A stretch of 64,000 bases of DNA from Lentzea terrae (GTDB taxonomy: Bacteria > Actinomycetota > Actinomycetes > Mycobacteriales > Pseudonocardiaceae). Each line of letters starts with the position of its first letter. The stretch's first letter is position 1. The notes beneath the pieces were generated by a model. That model was not told the origin of the DNA and ran no database searches. It saw only the letters and a list, made by a program, of their open reading frames with translations. Of this stretch, positions 47,340-55,646 are shown piece by piece. The stretch spans positions 373,566-437,565 of the forward strand of contig NZ_QFWW01000020.1 of NCBI RefSeq assembly GCF_003265345.1, written 5' to 3'. A program made the translations under genes and the position numbers.

Positions 47340-49340
47340 CTAGCCCACGGTGAACGGTGCGGTCGCGCCGGTGAAGCCGGTGATCTTGCCTGTCCAGCCG
47401 GACTTCTCGTCGCCGTGGTGCACGATCCGGTAGGTGCCGGCGGGCGTACTCGGCGGGATCTGCCAGGTGATCGTGGCGTTCGAGAACGCGATGCCGACGC
47501 GTTCCCACTTGTAGCGCGTCGACCAGTCACCGTCGTCGGCGACACGCACCCACTGGCCGTTCACCTGCTGCTGCACCTCGAGGAACGTCCCGTTGCGGTG
47601 CAGGTTGTTCTTCGGGTGACCGGTGACGAACACAGCCGTGACGGTCTCCCCGCGCGCGTAGGACGACTTGGGCGCGGACAGCACGTCGCCGTACTTCTTG
47701 TCTGCGGGCTTGTCGTCGAGCACGACACCGGTCTGCAGGTTGATGTCGGTGAACGGCGGCTTGCCGGGGTTCGGACCGGCGGGCAGCGCGGTGCCGGCCT
47801 TCATGGACGCCGCGAGCTTGCCGAACTCCTGCTGGTATGCGGGCGTGGTGTTGCGACCGAACAGCGTGGACCCGCCCTCGTACTGCTGCGAGTCGTACTC
47901 CTCCGGTGTGGTGACGTACTGGCTGTAGTCGTTGGCGTAGCCCTGGATCAGCACGTTCTGCACCGGCACGCCGAGCTCGGCGGCGACGGTCTTGCGGATG
48001 CGCAGGCCCGCGGTGATCGTCACCTCGGACGGCATCGCGACGAGGTGCAACTGTCCGATGCGGACGATCTGCAGCGGCACGATGTTCGGCGTGGCACCGA
48101 TCAGGCCCGTCGGCACCAGCGACGCCTTCGGGAACTGACAGTCCCGCAGCCACTGCGGGACCTCCATCTGCAGCGGCTCGAACAGCTTCTTCCACGGCGA
48201 CTGCATGCCCTCGTTGAAGCCGGGGAGCGCCGGGCCGTCCTCGATGCTGCCCGCCATCGTCGACGCGCCGACGACACCGTTGCACGTCGTGCCGGGCTTG
48301 CCGTCGCTGGTGTAGCGGCCCTCGACCTGCACGGCCGACATGTCCACGAACCGCATCCGGTAGTCGACGCCGCCGGAGAGAGCCGCCTGCGGGCCGCGGT
48401 AGACCTCCTGCGCCTTGCGGTTCTGCCGCTCGCCGATGATGCGCGTGTTCTCCCACTCGTTGTCGGTGGGGCCGGAACCGGGCTTCAGGTTGAGGTTCGG
48501 CGACATGTCGCCGGCGTTGGTGTTCGGGAACGCCGCCACGAAGCCGGCCGTGTTGTCCAGGTACCGCACGCCCTTGTCGTCGTGCTCCCACTGGTACGCC
48601 GCATAACCCTTGTTGTCCGGGGTGATCAGCGTGTTGGCGTTGGTGATCGACGTGTTGTGCGTGGCGAACCAGCTGATCGCGCCGACCTCGTCACCGGACT
48701 GCTTGAACTTCAGCACGGTCATCTGCGGGTCGATGCCGAGTGGGAACGCACCCTTGTCCGGGTTGCGGTCGAACGCGACGCGCGACCGGTTCACCGACGC
48801 GTTCGTGAGCTCGCCGATCCCGAGGCTGATCGAGCCGGGCTTGACGTCCTCGTGCGCCTCGACGACCGACTCGGTGACGCCGTCGACGACCGCCGCGAGT
48901 GCCTGCGGTTGCATGCCGAGGATCGAGAGGTTGTAGGCGAGGTTGTGCGAGTAACCGCCGGGGCCGCTGTGCGTGTGCGTGGCGGACAGCAGCAGGTTCT
49001 CACGCGTGTAAGTGTTGCCGTACTTGGCTTGCAGCTTCGCGAGCACACCTTCCTGGACCGCGCGGAAGATCATCGCGAGGTCGGCGTTCACGTACGCGAC
49101 GCGCTTGTTCGTGGCGCGGTCGACCACGACGTAGGCCCGCGACCGCAGCCGCTGCGAGATGCCGGTCGTCTTCTGGTCGAACTTGGAGTAGCCCATCATG
49201 CCGTTCTCGGCGGCCGGGCCGGTGACGTCGGAGATGCCTCTGCCGACGAGGTAGGGCTCGGGATCTGCCCACGCGAACGGGCCACTGACCAGCGCGGCTC
49301 CGGCTAATGCGGCAACGACCGTCATGACTGCAGTCCGCAT
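47340..49340 (-). CDS. secreted neutral/alkaline ceramidase
   Basis: The 666-aa protein has a signal peptide (MRTAVMTVVAALAGAALVSG) and the neutral ceramidase N-terminal domain: VGRGISDVTGPAAENGMMGY, the zinc-site NLLLSATHTHSGPGGYSHNL, SWFATHNTSITNAN and the nucleophile segment NTNAGDMSPNLNL (Ser280). The C-terminal immunoglobulin-like domain (SSYARGETVTAVFVTGHPKN to TGATAPFTVG) is present. The enzyme hydrolyses the amide bond of ceramide to sphingosine and fatty acid. Ceramide is absent from most bacteria, so host, fungal or plant lipid is the likely substrate. The open frame upstream of ATG 49340 belongs to the EamA gene in another frame. Confidence 0.9.
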   Translation of the reverse strand: MRTAVMTVVAALAGAALVSGPFAWADPEPYLVGRGISDVTGPAAENGMMGYSKFDQKTTGISQRLRSRAYVVVDRATNKRVAYVNADLAMIFRAVQEGVLAKLQAKYGNTYTRENLLLSATHTHSGPGGYSHNLAYNLSILGMQPQALAAVVDGVTESVVEAHEDVKPGSISLGIGELTNASVNRSRVAFDRNPDKGAFPLGIDPQMTVLKFKQSGDEVGAISWFATHNTSITNANTLITPDNKGYAAYQWEHDDKGVRYLDNTAGFVAAFPNTNAGDMSPNLNLKPGSGPTDNEWENTRIIGERQNRKAQEVYRGPQAALSGGVDYRMRFVDMSAVQVEGRYTSDGKPGTTCNGVVGASTMAGSIEDGPALPGFNEGMQSPWKKLFEPLQMEVPQWLRDCQFPKASLVPTGLIGATPNIVPLQIVRIGQLHLVAMPSEVTITAGLRIRKTVAAELGVPVQNVLIQGYANDYSQYVTTPEEYDSQQYEGGSTLFGRNTTPAYQQEFGKLAASMKAGTALPAGPNPGKPPFTDINLQTGVVLDDKPADKKYGDVLSAPKSSYARGETVTAVFVTGHPKNNLHRNGTFLEVQQQVNGQWVRVADDGDWSTRYKWERVGIAFSNATITWQIPPSTPAGTYRIVHHGDEKSGWTGKITGFTGATAPFTVG

Positions 49341-49372
49341 GGACACCCCACTAAGTGAAGGGGATTCACATT

Positions 49373-50269
49373 TCAGGACTGCACGGTAGGTGATCCAGGC
49401 CACTTCGAGCAAGTGACTGCGAGTGCATTGGCGGTGACGACGAGCAAGATTCCGGCCCAATGGTGGAGTGCGAGCCGCTCCCCCAGCAGGACCAGCCCCG
49501 CGAGCGCGGCCAGCACGGGATGCACGCTGCACGCCAGGCCGAAGAACCGTGCGGGCACCTTTCGCAGTGCGATGAGATCGGCGACGTAGGGCACGACGCT
49601 GCAGAACACGCCCGCGCCGACCGCGTACAGCACCGCCGTACCAGTGAACTGGCCCTGCGCGATAAGGAAGACCGCGACCGGGACGTACAGCAGCGCGGAC
49701 ACGCTCGTCGCCGCCGCCGGTGCCTGCAGACCGGGGAGTCGTTGCCCGACCAGGCGGTTGAGCAGGATGTACGCGGCCCAGCACGCCGCCGCGAGCAGGC
49801 CGGCGCCGATGCCGAGGTAGTCGCTGCTCGGGCCGGGCAGCACCAGCACGTAGACGCCGATGGCGGCGATCAGCACGAACAGGATGTCGTGTTTCGTGCG
49901 CGACCCGGCCAGCGCGACCGCGAGCGGGCCGAGCACCTCCAGCGTGACCGCGAGGCCGAGGCCGATCCGGTCGACCGCCGTGTAGAGGCTGAGGTTCATG
50001 GTGGCGAACACCAGGCCGAGCGCGATCGTCGGCCACCACTGCTGCCAGGTGAATCTTCGCGGGTTCGGCCGGGCGACCGGGAGCAACACCGCCGCCGCCA
50101 CGAACTGGCGCACCGCCACGACACCGGCCGGGCCGATCGTCGCGAACGCGTGCGCACCGACCGCGGCACCGAGCTGGCTGCTGGCCGCGCTGGCGGTCAT
50201 CGTGGCGAATCCCCCGAGGCTCTTCATGGTCGACAGCCTGCGGTTCGGCCGTTGATACGGGAAATGCAT
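49373..50269 (-). CDS. EamA (DMT) family exporter
   Basis: The 298-aa protein has about ten hydrophobic helices in two EamA repeats (GAHAFATIGPAGVVAVRQFV in the first; GIGAGLLAAACWAAYILLNR and VLAALAGLVLLGERLALHHW in the second), closest in style to RhtA-like amino acid or metabolite exporters. The first ATG (50269) is used; ATG 50227 would fit the usual N-terminus. The LysR gene is divergent and a LysR box occupies the shared promoter, so the exporter is its likely target. The ceramidase gene follows 32 bases downstream. Confidence 0.85.
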   Translation of the reverse strand: MHFPYQRPNRRLSTMKSLGGFATMTASAASSQLGAAVGAHAFATIGPAGVVAVRQFVAAAVLLPVARPNPRRFTWQQWWPTIALGLVFATMNLSLYTAVDRIGLGLAVTLEVLGPLAVALAGSRTKHDILFVLIAAIGVYVLVLPGPSSDYLGIGAGLLAAACWAAYILLNRLVGQRLPGLQAPAAATSVSALLYVPVAVFLIAQGQFTGTAVLYAVGAGVFCSVVPYVADLIALRKVPARFFGLACSVHPVLAALAGLVLLGERLALHHWAGILLVVTANALAVTCSKWPGSPTVQS

Positions 50270-50281
50270 GAGCCGTTCTGG

Positions 50282-50298
50282 TTATACGCTGCACGTAT
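50282..50298. promoter_or_regulatory. LysR box on overlapping divergent -10 elements
   Basis: ATAC, seven bases, GTAT at 50284-50298 is the textbook LysR-type site and overlaps the LysR start codon (50297). TATAAC on the minus strand (50286-50281) and TTATAC on the plus strand (50282-50287) are the -10 candidates of the exporter and LysR genes. Confidence 0.7.
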
Positions 50299-51145
50299 GG
50301 ATCTGCGGCAGTTGCGGGCGTTCGTCGCGGTCGTCGACGCGGGCACGTTCACCGACGCGGCGCGGGAACTCGACCTCGCTCAAGCATCGGTGTCGCGTGC
50401 GATTGCTGCTTTGGAGGCCTCGCTGGGCGTGCGGCTGTTGCAGCGCTCGACGCGGCACGTTGCTTTGACTCCCGTGGGCTCGCAGGTGCTGGCCGGCGCG
50501 CGGCGGGTGCTGGACGAGGTCGCGCACCTGGAGCGGGTCGCTGCCTCGTCGCAGACCGAGGTGCGCGTCGGCTACGCGTGGTCGGCGCTCGGCAAGCACA
50601 CTCGGCGGGTGCAGAAGGCCTGGGCATCGGCGCATCCCGGGCTGCCGCTGGTGTTCGTGCAGTCGAACTCGCTGACCGCGGGCCTCGCCGAGGGCATGGC
50701 GGACGTGGCGGTCGTGCGGCGAGCCCTCGACGATCCGCGCTTTGAAACGGCTTTGCTCGGCACCGAGCGGCGCTACGGCGTTGTCGCGACGGACAACCCG
50801 TTGGCACGCAAGCGTTCGCTGTCGCTGGCCGACTTCTCCCGGTACGGCATCGCGGTCGACGACCGGACCGGAACGACCACTTTGGACCTGTGGCAGCCCG
50901 GCGCCGCACCCGCTGTCGTCCGCAACACGCACGGCGTCGACGAGTGGCTGACGCTGATCGCCGCCGGGCAGGCCGTCGGCATGACGTCCGAGGCCACCGC
51001 ATCGCTGAACCCGCGCCCCGGCGTGGCGTATCGGGCGGTGAAGGACGCGCCGCCGATCCCGGTGTGGCTCGCGTGGTGGAAGGACCAGCCGCCGCGGTGG
51101 CTGACCGACCTGGTCACGCTGGCGTGCGACGCTTATCGCGCCTGA
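50297..51145 (+). CDS. LysR family transcriptional regulator
   Basis: The 282-aa protein starts at ATG 50297 (MDLRQLRAFVAVVDAGTFTD), with the LysR winged helix-turn-helix in residues 1-60 (ARELDLAQASVSRAIAALEA) and a periplasmic-binding-like effector domain (VRVGYAWSALGKHTRRVQKA onward). The open frame upstream is a shadow of the exporter gene. It is divergent from EamA with only 27 bases between starts. The start codon lies inside its own LysR box, so autorepression is expected and the mRNA may be leaderless. It overlaps the convergent phosphotransferase gene by 13 bases. Confidence 0.9.
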   Translation: MDLRQLRAFVAVVDAGTFTDAARELDLAQASVSRAIAALEASLGVRLLQRSTRHVALTPVGSQVLAGARRVLDEVAHLERVAASSQTEVRVGYAWSALGKHTRRVQKAWASAHPGLPLVFVQSNSLTAGLAEGMADVAVVRRALDDPRFETALLGTERRYGVVATDNPLARKRSLSLADFSRYGIAVDDRTGTTTLDLWQPGAAPAVVRNTHGVDEWLTLIAAGQAVGMTSEATASLNPRPGVAYRAVKDAPPIPVWLAWWKDQPPRWLTDLVTLACDAYRA

Positions 51146-51975
51146 TGACCTGGGGGCTGCAACCCCGCCAGCCGCTCCACAGCGCTCTTGACGTACCGGT
51201 CCTGGCCCGAGTCGATCCCGTACAGCCCGGAGTCGACCGGCGCCATCCGGACGCGTTCCTCGACGTAGCGCCGCATGCCCGGCCAGGCGATCCCGCCGTG
51301 CCGCTCGTAGGCGTCGATCAACGAGTCGAGCCGCCCGAACTGCTTGACGAGCCGCCGGAAGTCGGCGGCCGGGTCGCCCACCAGTGAGTCGGTCCAGTCG
51401 ATGACACCGGAGAGTTTTCCGTTGTGCACCAACGTGTTAGCCGGGCTGATGTCCGCGTGCGCGACGACCGACCGCGGCGGCCACGTCGAGTCGTCGTCGA
51501 GCCACGCCTGCCAGTAGCGCCACAGTTCGTCGGACAGTCCGAGTTCGGTCCGAGCGCGGTGGATCTTGCGGGCGATCGCCGCGCGGATCTCGCCGGGCAG
51601 GCGCACCTCGACGCCCGTCCGCACGGCGTCTTCCAGCGGGATGGCGTGCAGCGCGGCGAGAAACCGTGCGACGTCCTCGAAGTACTCGTCAGTGGGCTCG
51701 TCCGGGCACTCGCCGGGAAGAGCCCGGTAGACCGCGATGTCCCGCACCTCAGGCCGCCACCGGGGCACCGGAACCGGTACCCGGTCCGCGACCAGGTCCA
51801 GCAACGCGCGCTCGGGGCCCATGCGCCGCAGTACCCATCCGCGGCGGGGCTGACGAAGGATCCACGCGGCGCCACCGGCGTCCAGTGCGTGCAGCACCAG
51901 GAAGTCGCCGCCGGTGTCGACCAGCTCTCCTGGCCGCAGTCCCAGCTCGGCCGCGATGCCGGGCAGCTCAGTCAA
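51133..51975 (-). CDS. macrolide 2'-phosphotransferase-like kinase
   Basis: The 280-aa protein has the MPH branch of the APH fold: WILRQPRRGWVLRRMGPERA in the nucleotide lobe, VVAHADISPANTLV (catalytic Asp) near 170 and GVIDWTDSLVGDPAADFRRL (metal Asp) near 190. MPH enzymes phosphorylate the desosamine sugar of macrolides with GTP. The similarity to that branch is from motif style; chromosomal homologues without resistance function are common in actinomycetes, so resistance is not established. It overlaps the last of the three DUF1963-like genes by eight bases and is probably co-transcribed with them. Confidence 0.75.
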   Translation of the reverse strand: MTELPGIAAELGLRPGELVDTGGDFLVLHALDAGGAAWILRQPRRGWVLRRMGPERALLDLVADRVPVPVPRWRPEVRDIAVYRALPGECPDEPTDEYFEDVARFLAALHAIPLEDAVRTGVEVRLPGEIRAAIARKIHRARTELGLSDELWRYWQAWLDDDSTWPPRSVVAHADISPANTLVHNGKLSGVIDWTDSLVGDPAADFRRLVKQFGRLDSLIDAYERHGGIAWPGMRRYVEERVRMAPVDSGLYGIDSGQDRYVKSAVERLAGLQPPGHQAR

Positions 51976-52690
51976 GGTTCACCTTGATCGGGTGTCGAAC
52001 GTCCTGCGGGCACGTGAAGACGTTGAGGTTGGCCTGCCTGCCGAGGTCCCAGCCGATGGAGTGACCGGACGGTTCGCCGCCGCCCAGTGCCAACGTCTGC
52101 CGCCGCACCGAACCGCACTCCGGACACTCCATCTCACGGGGAAGTGCGTTGTACCAACGGGTCCAGCCACCGGCCTTCGACCCGTGCGGGACCTCCGGCC
52201 ACTCCTCGTCCCGCAACGGCTCTGGGCGGTCGGGTGGCATCGCGTACTCGGTGCACCTGACGGGTTCGAGCACGTTGGGCGTCAGCACGTAGTCCTCCTC
52301 CTGCCACTCGGGCCGAGGCGCGTCGATCAGCTCGGTCACCGACGTGGAGTCGCGCCACACCAGCCGAACGTCCGGACCCCACGCTTCCCGGACGTCGTGG
52401 TACAGCGTGCACAGCAACACCTGCAGCAGATCGGTGCCGTCGGGGAACGGCAGCTCCGGGAAGTCACGCCGGTACAGCTGCGCGGCACCGACGAACGGCG
52501 TCCGCACGCCGACGACCGCCTCTTCCGGGATGTCGTCGCCGGTCGTGTAGTGAGCAGCACCCTCGCACCACGGCCACGGCTCGTCGGCGGGCCACAGGAG
52601 CGGACCGCCGACGTGGCTGTCGACGGTCGTCGGCTCGCCGGGACGCGGGTTCAGCATCACCGCGACGCGGGCGAAGTCCTCTGGTGCCAT
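51968..52690 (-). CDS. DUF1963/YwqG-like protein, copy 3 of 3
   Basis: The 240-aa cytoplasmic protein starts MAPEDFARVAVMLNPRPGEP. It shares with its two upstream neighbours SHVGGPLLWPADEPWPWC, FVGAAQLYRRDFPELPFPDG, TDLLQVLLCTLYHD, VRLVWRDST, a WPEVPHGSKAGGWTRW segment and a CPECG half zinc knuckle, ending LNVFTCPQDVRHPIKVNLD. This is the actinobacterial DUF1963-like pattern; its function is unknown. Its ATG overlaps the previous stop as TGATG (52692-52688), implying translational coupling. Confidence 0.75.
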   Translation of the reverse strand: MAPEDFARVAVMLNPRPGEPTTVDSHVGGPLLWPADEPWPWCEGAAHYTTGDDIPEEAVVGVRTPFVGAAQLYRRDFPELPFPDGTDLLQVLLCTLYHDVREAWGPDVRLVWRDSTSVTELIDAPRPEWQEEDYVLTPNVLEPVRCTEYAMPPDRPEPLRDEEWPEVPHGSKAGGWTRWYNALPREMECPECGSVRRQTLALGGGEPSGHSIGWDLGRQANLNVFTCPQDVRHPIKVNLD

Positions 52691-53358
52691 CAGTCGATCC
52701 ACAACCGGATCGGGTGCCGGACGTCCTGCGGGCAGGCGAAGATGTTCAGGTTCCCGTACTCGCCGAAGTTCCACTCGACGTGGTCACCGGACGGCTCGTG
52801 CGTGCCGAGCGACAGGACCTGGCGCTGCACCGCACCGCACTCCGGGCAGTCGAACGTCAGCGGGCCCCCGTCGCCCCAGCAGGTCCAGCCGCCGATCTTC
52901 GTTCCACCCGAGGTCGGCGGCAGGTCTCGCAGCTCCTCCGGGCGTTCGTACGCGTGCGGGTACTCGGTGTACCGGATCGGTTCGAGGACGTTGACCGTCG
53001 GCACGTACCTCTCCTCCTGCTCCGACGGCTCGGGCTCCTCCTCGATCAGCTCGAACACCGTCGTGGAGTCACGCCACACCAGCCGCACGTCCGGGCCGTA
53101 CGCGTTCGTGACGTCGTGCCACAGCGTGCACAGGAACACCTGCAGCACATCGGTGCCGTCCGGGAACGGAAGCTCCGGGAAATCCCGCTGGTACAGCTGC
53201 ACGGCACCGACGAAGGGTTCACCGTGGCTGTCACAGGAAGGCCACTCCGAGTCGATCGGCCACAACATCGGGCCGCCGATGTGGCTGTCGGCGTCCGTCG
53301 GGTCGCCTTCCAGCGGGTTGAGCAGCACCGCGGGCCTCGCCCAGCTCTCCCTGCCCAT
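52690..53358 (-). CDS. DUF1963/YwqG-like protein, copy 2 of 3
   Basis: The 222-aa protein starts MGRESWARPAVLLNPLEGDP and is closest to copy 3: DSHIGGPMLWPIDSEWPSC, FVGAVQLYQRDFPELPFPDG, VRLVWRDSTTVFELIEEEPE, KIGGWTCWGDGGPLTFDCPE, NIFACPQDVRHPIRLWID. It is the shortest copy, lacking about 15 residues of the loop after the WP motif. The frame is open far upstream, but that stretch is the previous copy in another frame. It is joined to both neighbours by TGATG overlaps. Confidence 0.75.
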   Translation of the reverse strand: MGRESWARPAVLLNPLEGDPTDADSHIGGPMLWPIDSEWPSCDSHGEPFVGAVQLYQRDFPELPFPDGTDVLQVFLCTLWHDVTNAYGPDVRLVWRDSTTVFELIEEEPEPSEQEERYVPTVNVLEPIRYTEYPHAYERPEELRDLPPTSGGTKIGGWTCWGDGGPLTFDCPECGAVQRQVLSLGTHEPSGDHVEWNFGEYGNLNIFACPQDVRHPIRLWID

Positions 53359-54119
53359 CAGTCGATGTGCAGCTTGATCGGGTGCTGGACATCCCTGGTG
53401 CACGCGAACACGTTCAATGCGCCCTCCCGGCCGAACTCCCACCCGACGACCGCCCGTTCGGCGACCTCGCAGGAGCACAGCTCCTTCTCGGGTTCCTCGT
53501 GGGTGTACAGAGCTAGCAGAAGGCGGCGGTCCGCCCCGCAGGAGGGGCATTCCAGGCCGAACGGCGAGGTCTGCCACCAGAACGCCCAGCCGCCGACCTT
53601 GCTGCCGTTCGCGACCGGCGGCCAGTCGCCCGCGCCCACGGGCTGTTCGTCGCCCATCGGGTACTCGGTGATCCGGCACGGGTGCAGCACGCACGGCCGC
53701 GTCCGGTACTGCGGCTCGAACACGACCGGGTCAGGCACCACGTCCAAGACGTCGGCGACCGAAGAAGAACGCCAGAAGAGCCGCACGCACGGCCCGAAGT
53801 GGTCGGTCTCCTCGTCGGAGTGCTCCAACGGGCACAGCAGAACCTGGAGCAGGTCGGTGCCGGGCGGGAACGGCAGTTCGGGGAAGTCGCGCTGGAACAG
53901 TTGCACGGCACCGATCAGGGCGACGCGGACGCCGAAGCTGTCGGCCGGGAGGATGGTGAGGCCCTCGTCGTGCTTGCTGCCGTCGCACCACGGCCAGGGC
54001 TCGTCGGCCGGCCACAGCAGCGGGCCGCCGATGTGGCTGTCGGTCACCCGCGGCGCGCCGCGGGCCGGATGCAGACGAACAGCGGGCCGTGCCCACTCCC
54101 CCGTGATCGACACGAGCAA
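53358..54119 (-). CDS. DUF1963/YwqG-like protein, copy 1 of 3
   Basis: The 253-aa protein starts at TTG 54119 or GTG 54113 and reads ITGEWARPAVRLHPARGAP. It has the common core (DSHIGGPLLWPADEPWPWCD, IGAVQLFQRDFPELPFPPGT, VRLFWRSSSVADVLDVVPD, KVGGWAFWWQTSPFGLECPS) and a longer, Cys-rich C-terminal part (CPSCGA, ELCSCEVAERA) not found in the other two. It is the first gene of the coupled set. The argG gene ends 45 bases upstream on the same strand. Confidence 0.75.
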   Translation of the reverse strand: MLVSITGEWARPAVRLHPARGAPRVTDSHIGGPLLWPADEPWPWCDGSKHDEGLTILPADSFGVRVALIGAVQLFQRDFPELPFPPGTDLLQVLLCPLEHSDEETDHFGPCVRLFWRSSSVADVLDVVPDPVVFEPQYRTRPCVLHPCRITEYPMGDEQPVGAGDWPPVANGSKVGGWAFWWQTSPFGLECPSCGADRRLLLALYTHEEPEKELCSCEVAERAVVGWEFGREGALNVFACTRDVQHPIKLHID

Positions 54120-54164
54120 ACAGGCTAGCTTCCGGCCCTGCGAACAGGGCCGGAAGTCAGCGAA

Positions 54165-55610
54165 TCAGTCCGTTCCCGACTCGATCGCCGCCGAGTCGAG
54201 CAGTGCGTCGGCCGCCGAGACGGTGCCGCGCGAGGCGATGGCCTCCGCGCCGCCGTCCGGGACCTCGCCGATCAGCCTGGTCGGTTCCGGCTGGGCGGAG
54301 ATGAGCGCCGACTGGCGGGTGCCGACCATGCCGAGGCCCGCGAAGAGCTCCAGCTTGGCGCGGGAGTCCGCGATGTCGAGGTTGCGCATGGTCAGCTGGC
54401 CGATGCGGTCGACCGGGCCGAACGCCGAGTCCTCGGTGCGCTCCATCGACAGCTTGTCCGGGTGGTAGCTGAACGCCGGGCCGGACGTGTCGAGGATCGA
54501 GTAGTCGTCGCCGCGCCGCAGCCGCAGCGTGACCTCGCCGGTGACCGCGGCGCCGACCCAGCGCTGCAGCGACTCGCGCAGCATCAGCGACTGCGGGTCG
54601 AGCCAGCGGCCCTCGTACAGCAGCCGGCCGAGCTTGCGGCCCTCGTTGTGGTAGGCCGCGACGGTGTCCTCGTTGTGGATCGCGTTCACGAGCCGGTCGT
54701 AGGCGATGTAGAGCAACGCCATGCCGGGCGCCTCGTAGATGCCGCGGCTCTTGGCCTCGATGATGCGGTTCTCGATCTGGTCGGACATGCCGAGACCGTG
54801 GCGGCCGCCGATGGCGTTCGCCTCCAGCACGAGGTCGACGGAGCTGCCGAACTCCTTGCCGTTGATGGTGACCGGGCGACCCTGGTCGAAGCCGATGGTC
54901 ACGTCCTCGGTGGCGATCTCCACCGACGGGTCCCAGAACTTGACGCCCATGATGGGCTCGACGATCTCGATGCCCTCGTTGAGCAGCTCGAGCGACTTGG
55001 CCTCGTGCGTCGCGCCCCAGATGTTCGCGTCGGTCGAGTAGGCCTTCTCAGTGGACGCGCGGTAGGGCAGGCCGCGCTCCAGCAGCCACTCGGACATCTC
55101 CTTGCGGCCGCCGAGCTCGGTCACGAACTCCGCGTCGAGCCACGGCTTGTAGATGCGCAGCGACGGGTTCGCGAGCAGGCCGTAGCGGTAGAACCGCTCG
55201 ATGTCGTTGCCCTTGTAGGTGGAGCCGTCGCCCCAGATCTGGACGTCGTCGTCGAGCATGGCGCGCACGAGCATGGTGCCCGTGACCGCGCGCCCGAGCG
55301 GGGTGGTGTTGAAGTACGCGCGGCCACCGGAGCGGATGTGGAACGCGCCGCACGCCAGCGCCGCGAGTCCCTCCTCGACGAGCGCCGACCGGCAGTCCAC
55401 CAGCCGCGCGATCTCGGCACCGTACGTGCCCGCGCGGCCGGGGACCGTGTCGATCTCAGGCTCGTCGTACTGACCGATGTCCGCGGTGTACGTGCACGGC
55501 ACCGCGCCCTTCTCACGCATCCACGCGACCGCGACGGAGGTGTCGAGACCACCGGAGAAAGCGATGCCGACGCGTTCGCCGGCGGGAAGTGAAGTGAGCA
55601 CCTTGGACAC
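54165..55610 (-). CDS. argG: argininosuccinate synthase
   Basis: The 481-aa enzyme joins citrulline and aspartate with ATP in arginine biosynthesis. It has the ATP pyrophosphatase P-loop GIAFSGGLDTSVAVAWMREK, the TYTADIGQYDEPEIDTVPGR segment, TPLGRAVTGTMLV, WGDGSTYKGNDIERFYRYGL and the signature MSDQIENRIIEAKSRGIYEA. Length and sequence are of the E. coli-like long ArgG type rather than the roughly 400-aa type that is usual beside argH in actinobacteria; no other arg gene is adjacent. GTG 55610 is preferred over ATG 55646 because the family N-terminus starts there and CATAAT ends seven bases before it. Confidence 0.93.
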   Translation of the reverse strand: MSKVLTSLPAGERVGIAFSGGLDTSVAVAWMREKGAVPCTYTADIGQYDEPEIDTVPGRAGTYGAEIARLVDCRSALVEEGLAALACGAFHIRSGGRAYFNTTPLGRAVTGTMLVRAMLDDDVQIWGDGSTYKGNDIERFYRYGLLANPSLRIYKPWLDAEFVTELGGRKEMSEWLLERGLPYRASTEKAYSTDANIWGATHEAKSLELLNEGIEIVEPIMGVKFWDPSVEIATEDVTIGFDQGRPVTINGKEFGSSVDLVLEANAIGGRHGLGMSDQIENRIIEAKSRGIYEAPGMALLYIAYDRLVNAIHNEDTVAAYHNEGRKLGRLLYEGRWLDPQSLMLRESLQRWVGAAVTGEVTLRLRRGDDYSILDTSGPAFSYHPDKLSMERTEDSAFGPVDRIGQLTMRNLDIADSRAKLELFAGLGMVGTRQSALISAQPEPTRLIGEVPDGGAEAIASRGTVSAADALLDSAAIESGTD

Positions 55611-55617
55611 GTTGAGA

Positions 55618-55646
55618 ATTATGCACGACAATGTATGAGCATGCAC
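55618..55646 (-). promoter_or_regulatory. argG leaderless promoter with possible ArgR half-sites
   Basis: On the minus strand CATAAT (55623-55618) precedes GTG 55610 by seven bases and GTGCAT (55646-55641) lies 17 bases upstream of it. TGCAT occurs twice (55645-55641 and 55625-55621), 20 bases apart, as in actinomycete ARG boxes. The last codons and stop of the deacetylase relic lie within this promoter. Confidence 0.55.

Noticed and set aside
51133..51975. Calling the MPH-like gene an antibiotic resistance determinant
   Set aside because: Kinase-fold homologues are frequent on actinomycete chromosomes; substrate residues cannot be judged by eye, so only family membership is claimed.
54165..55646. 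ATG at 55646 as the argG start
   Set aside because: It would add 12 residues absent from the family, and the added codons overlap the -10 and operator sequences.
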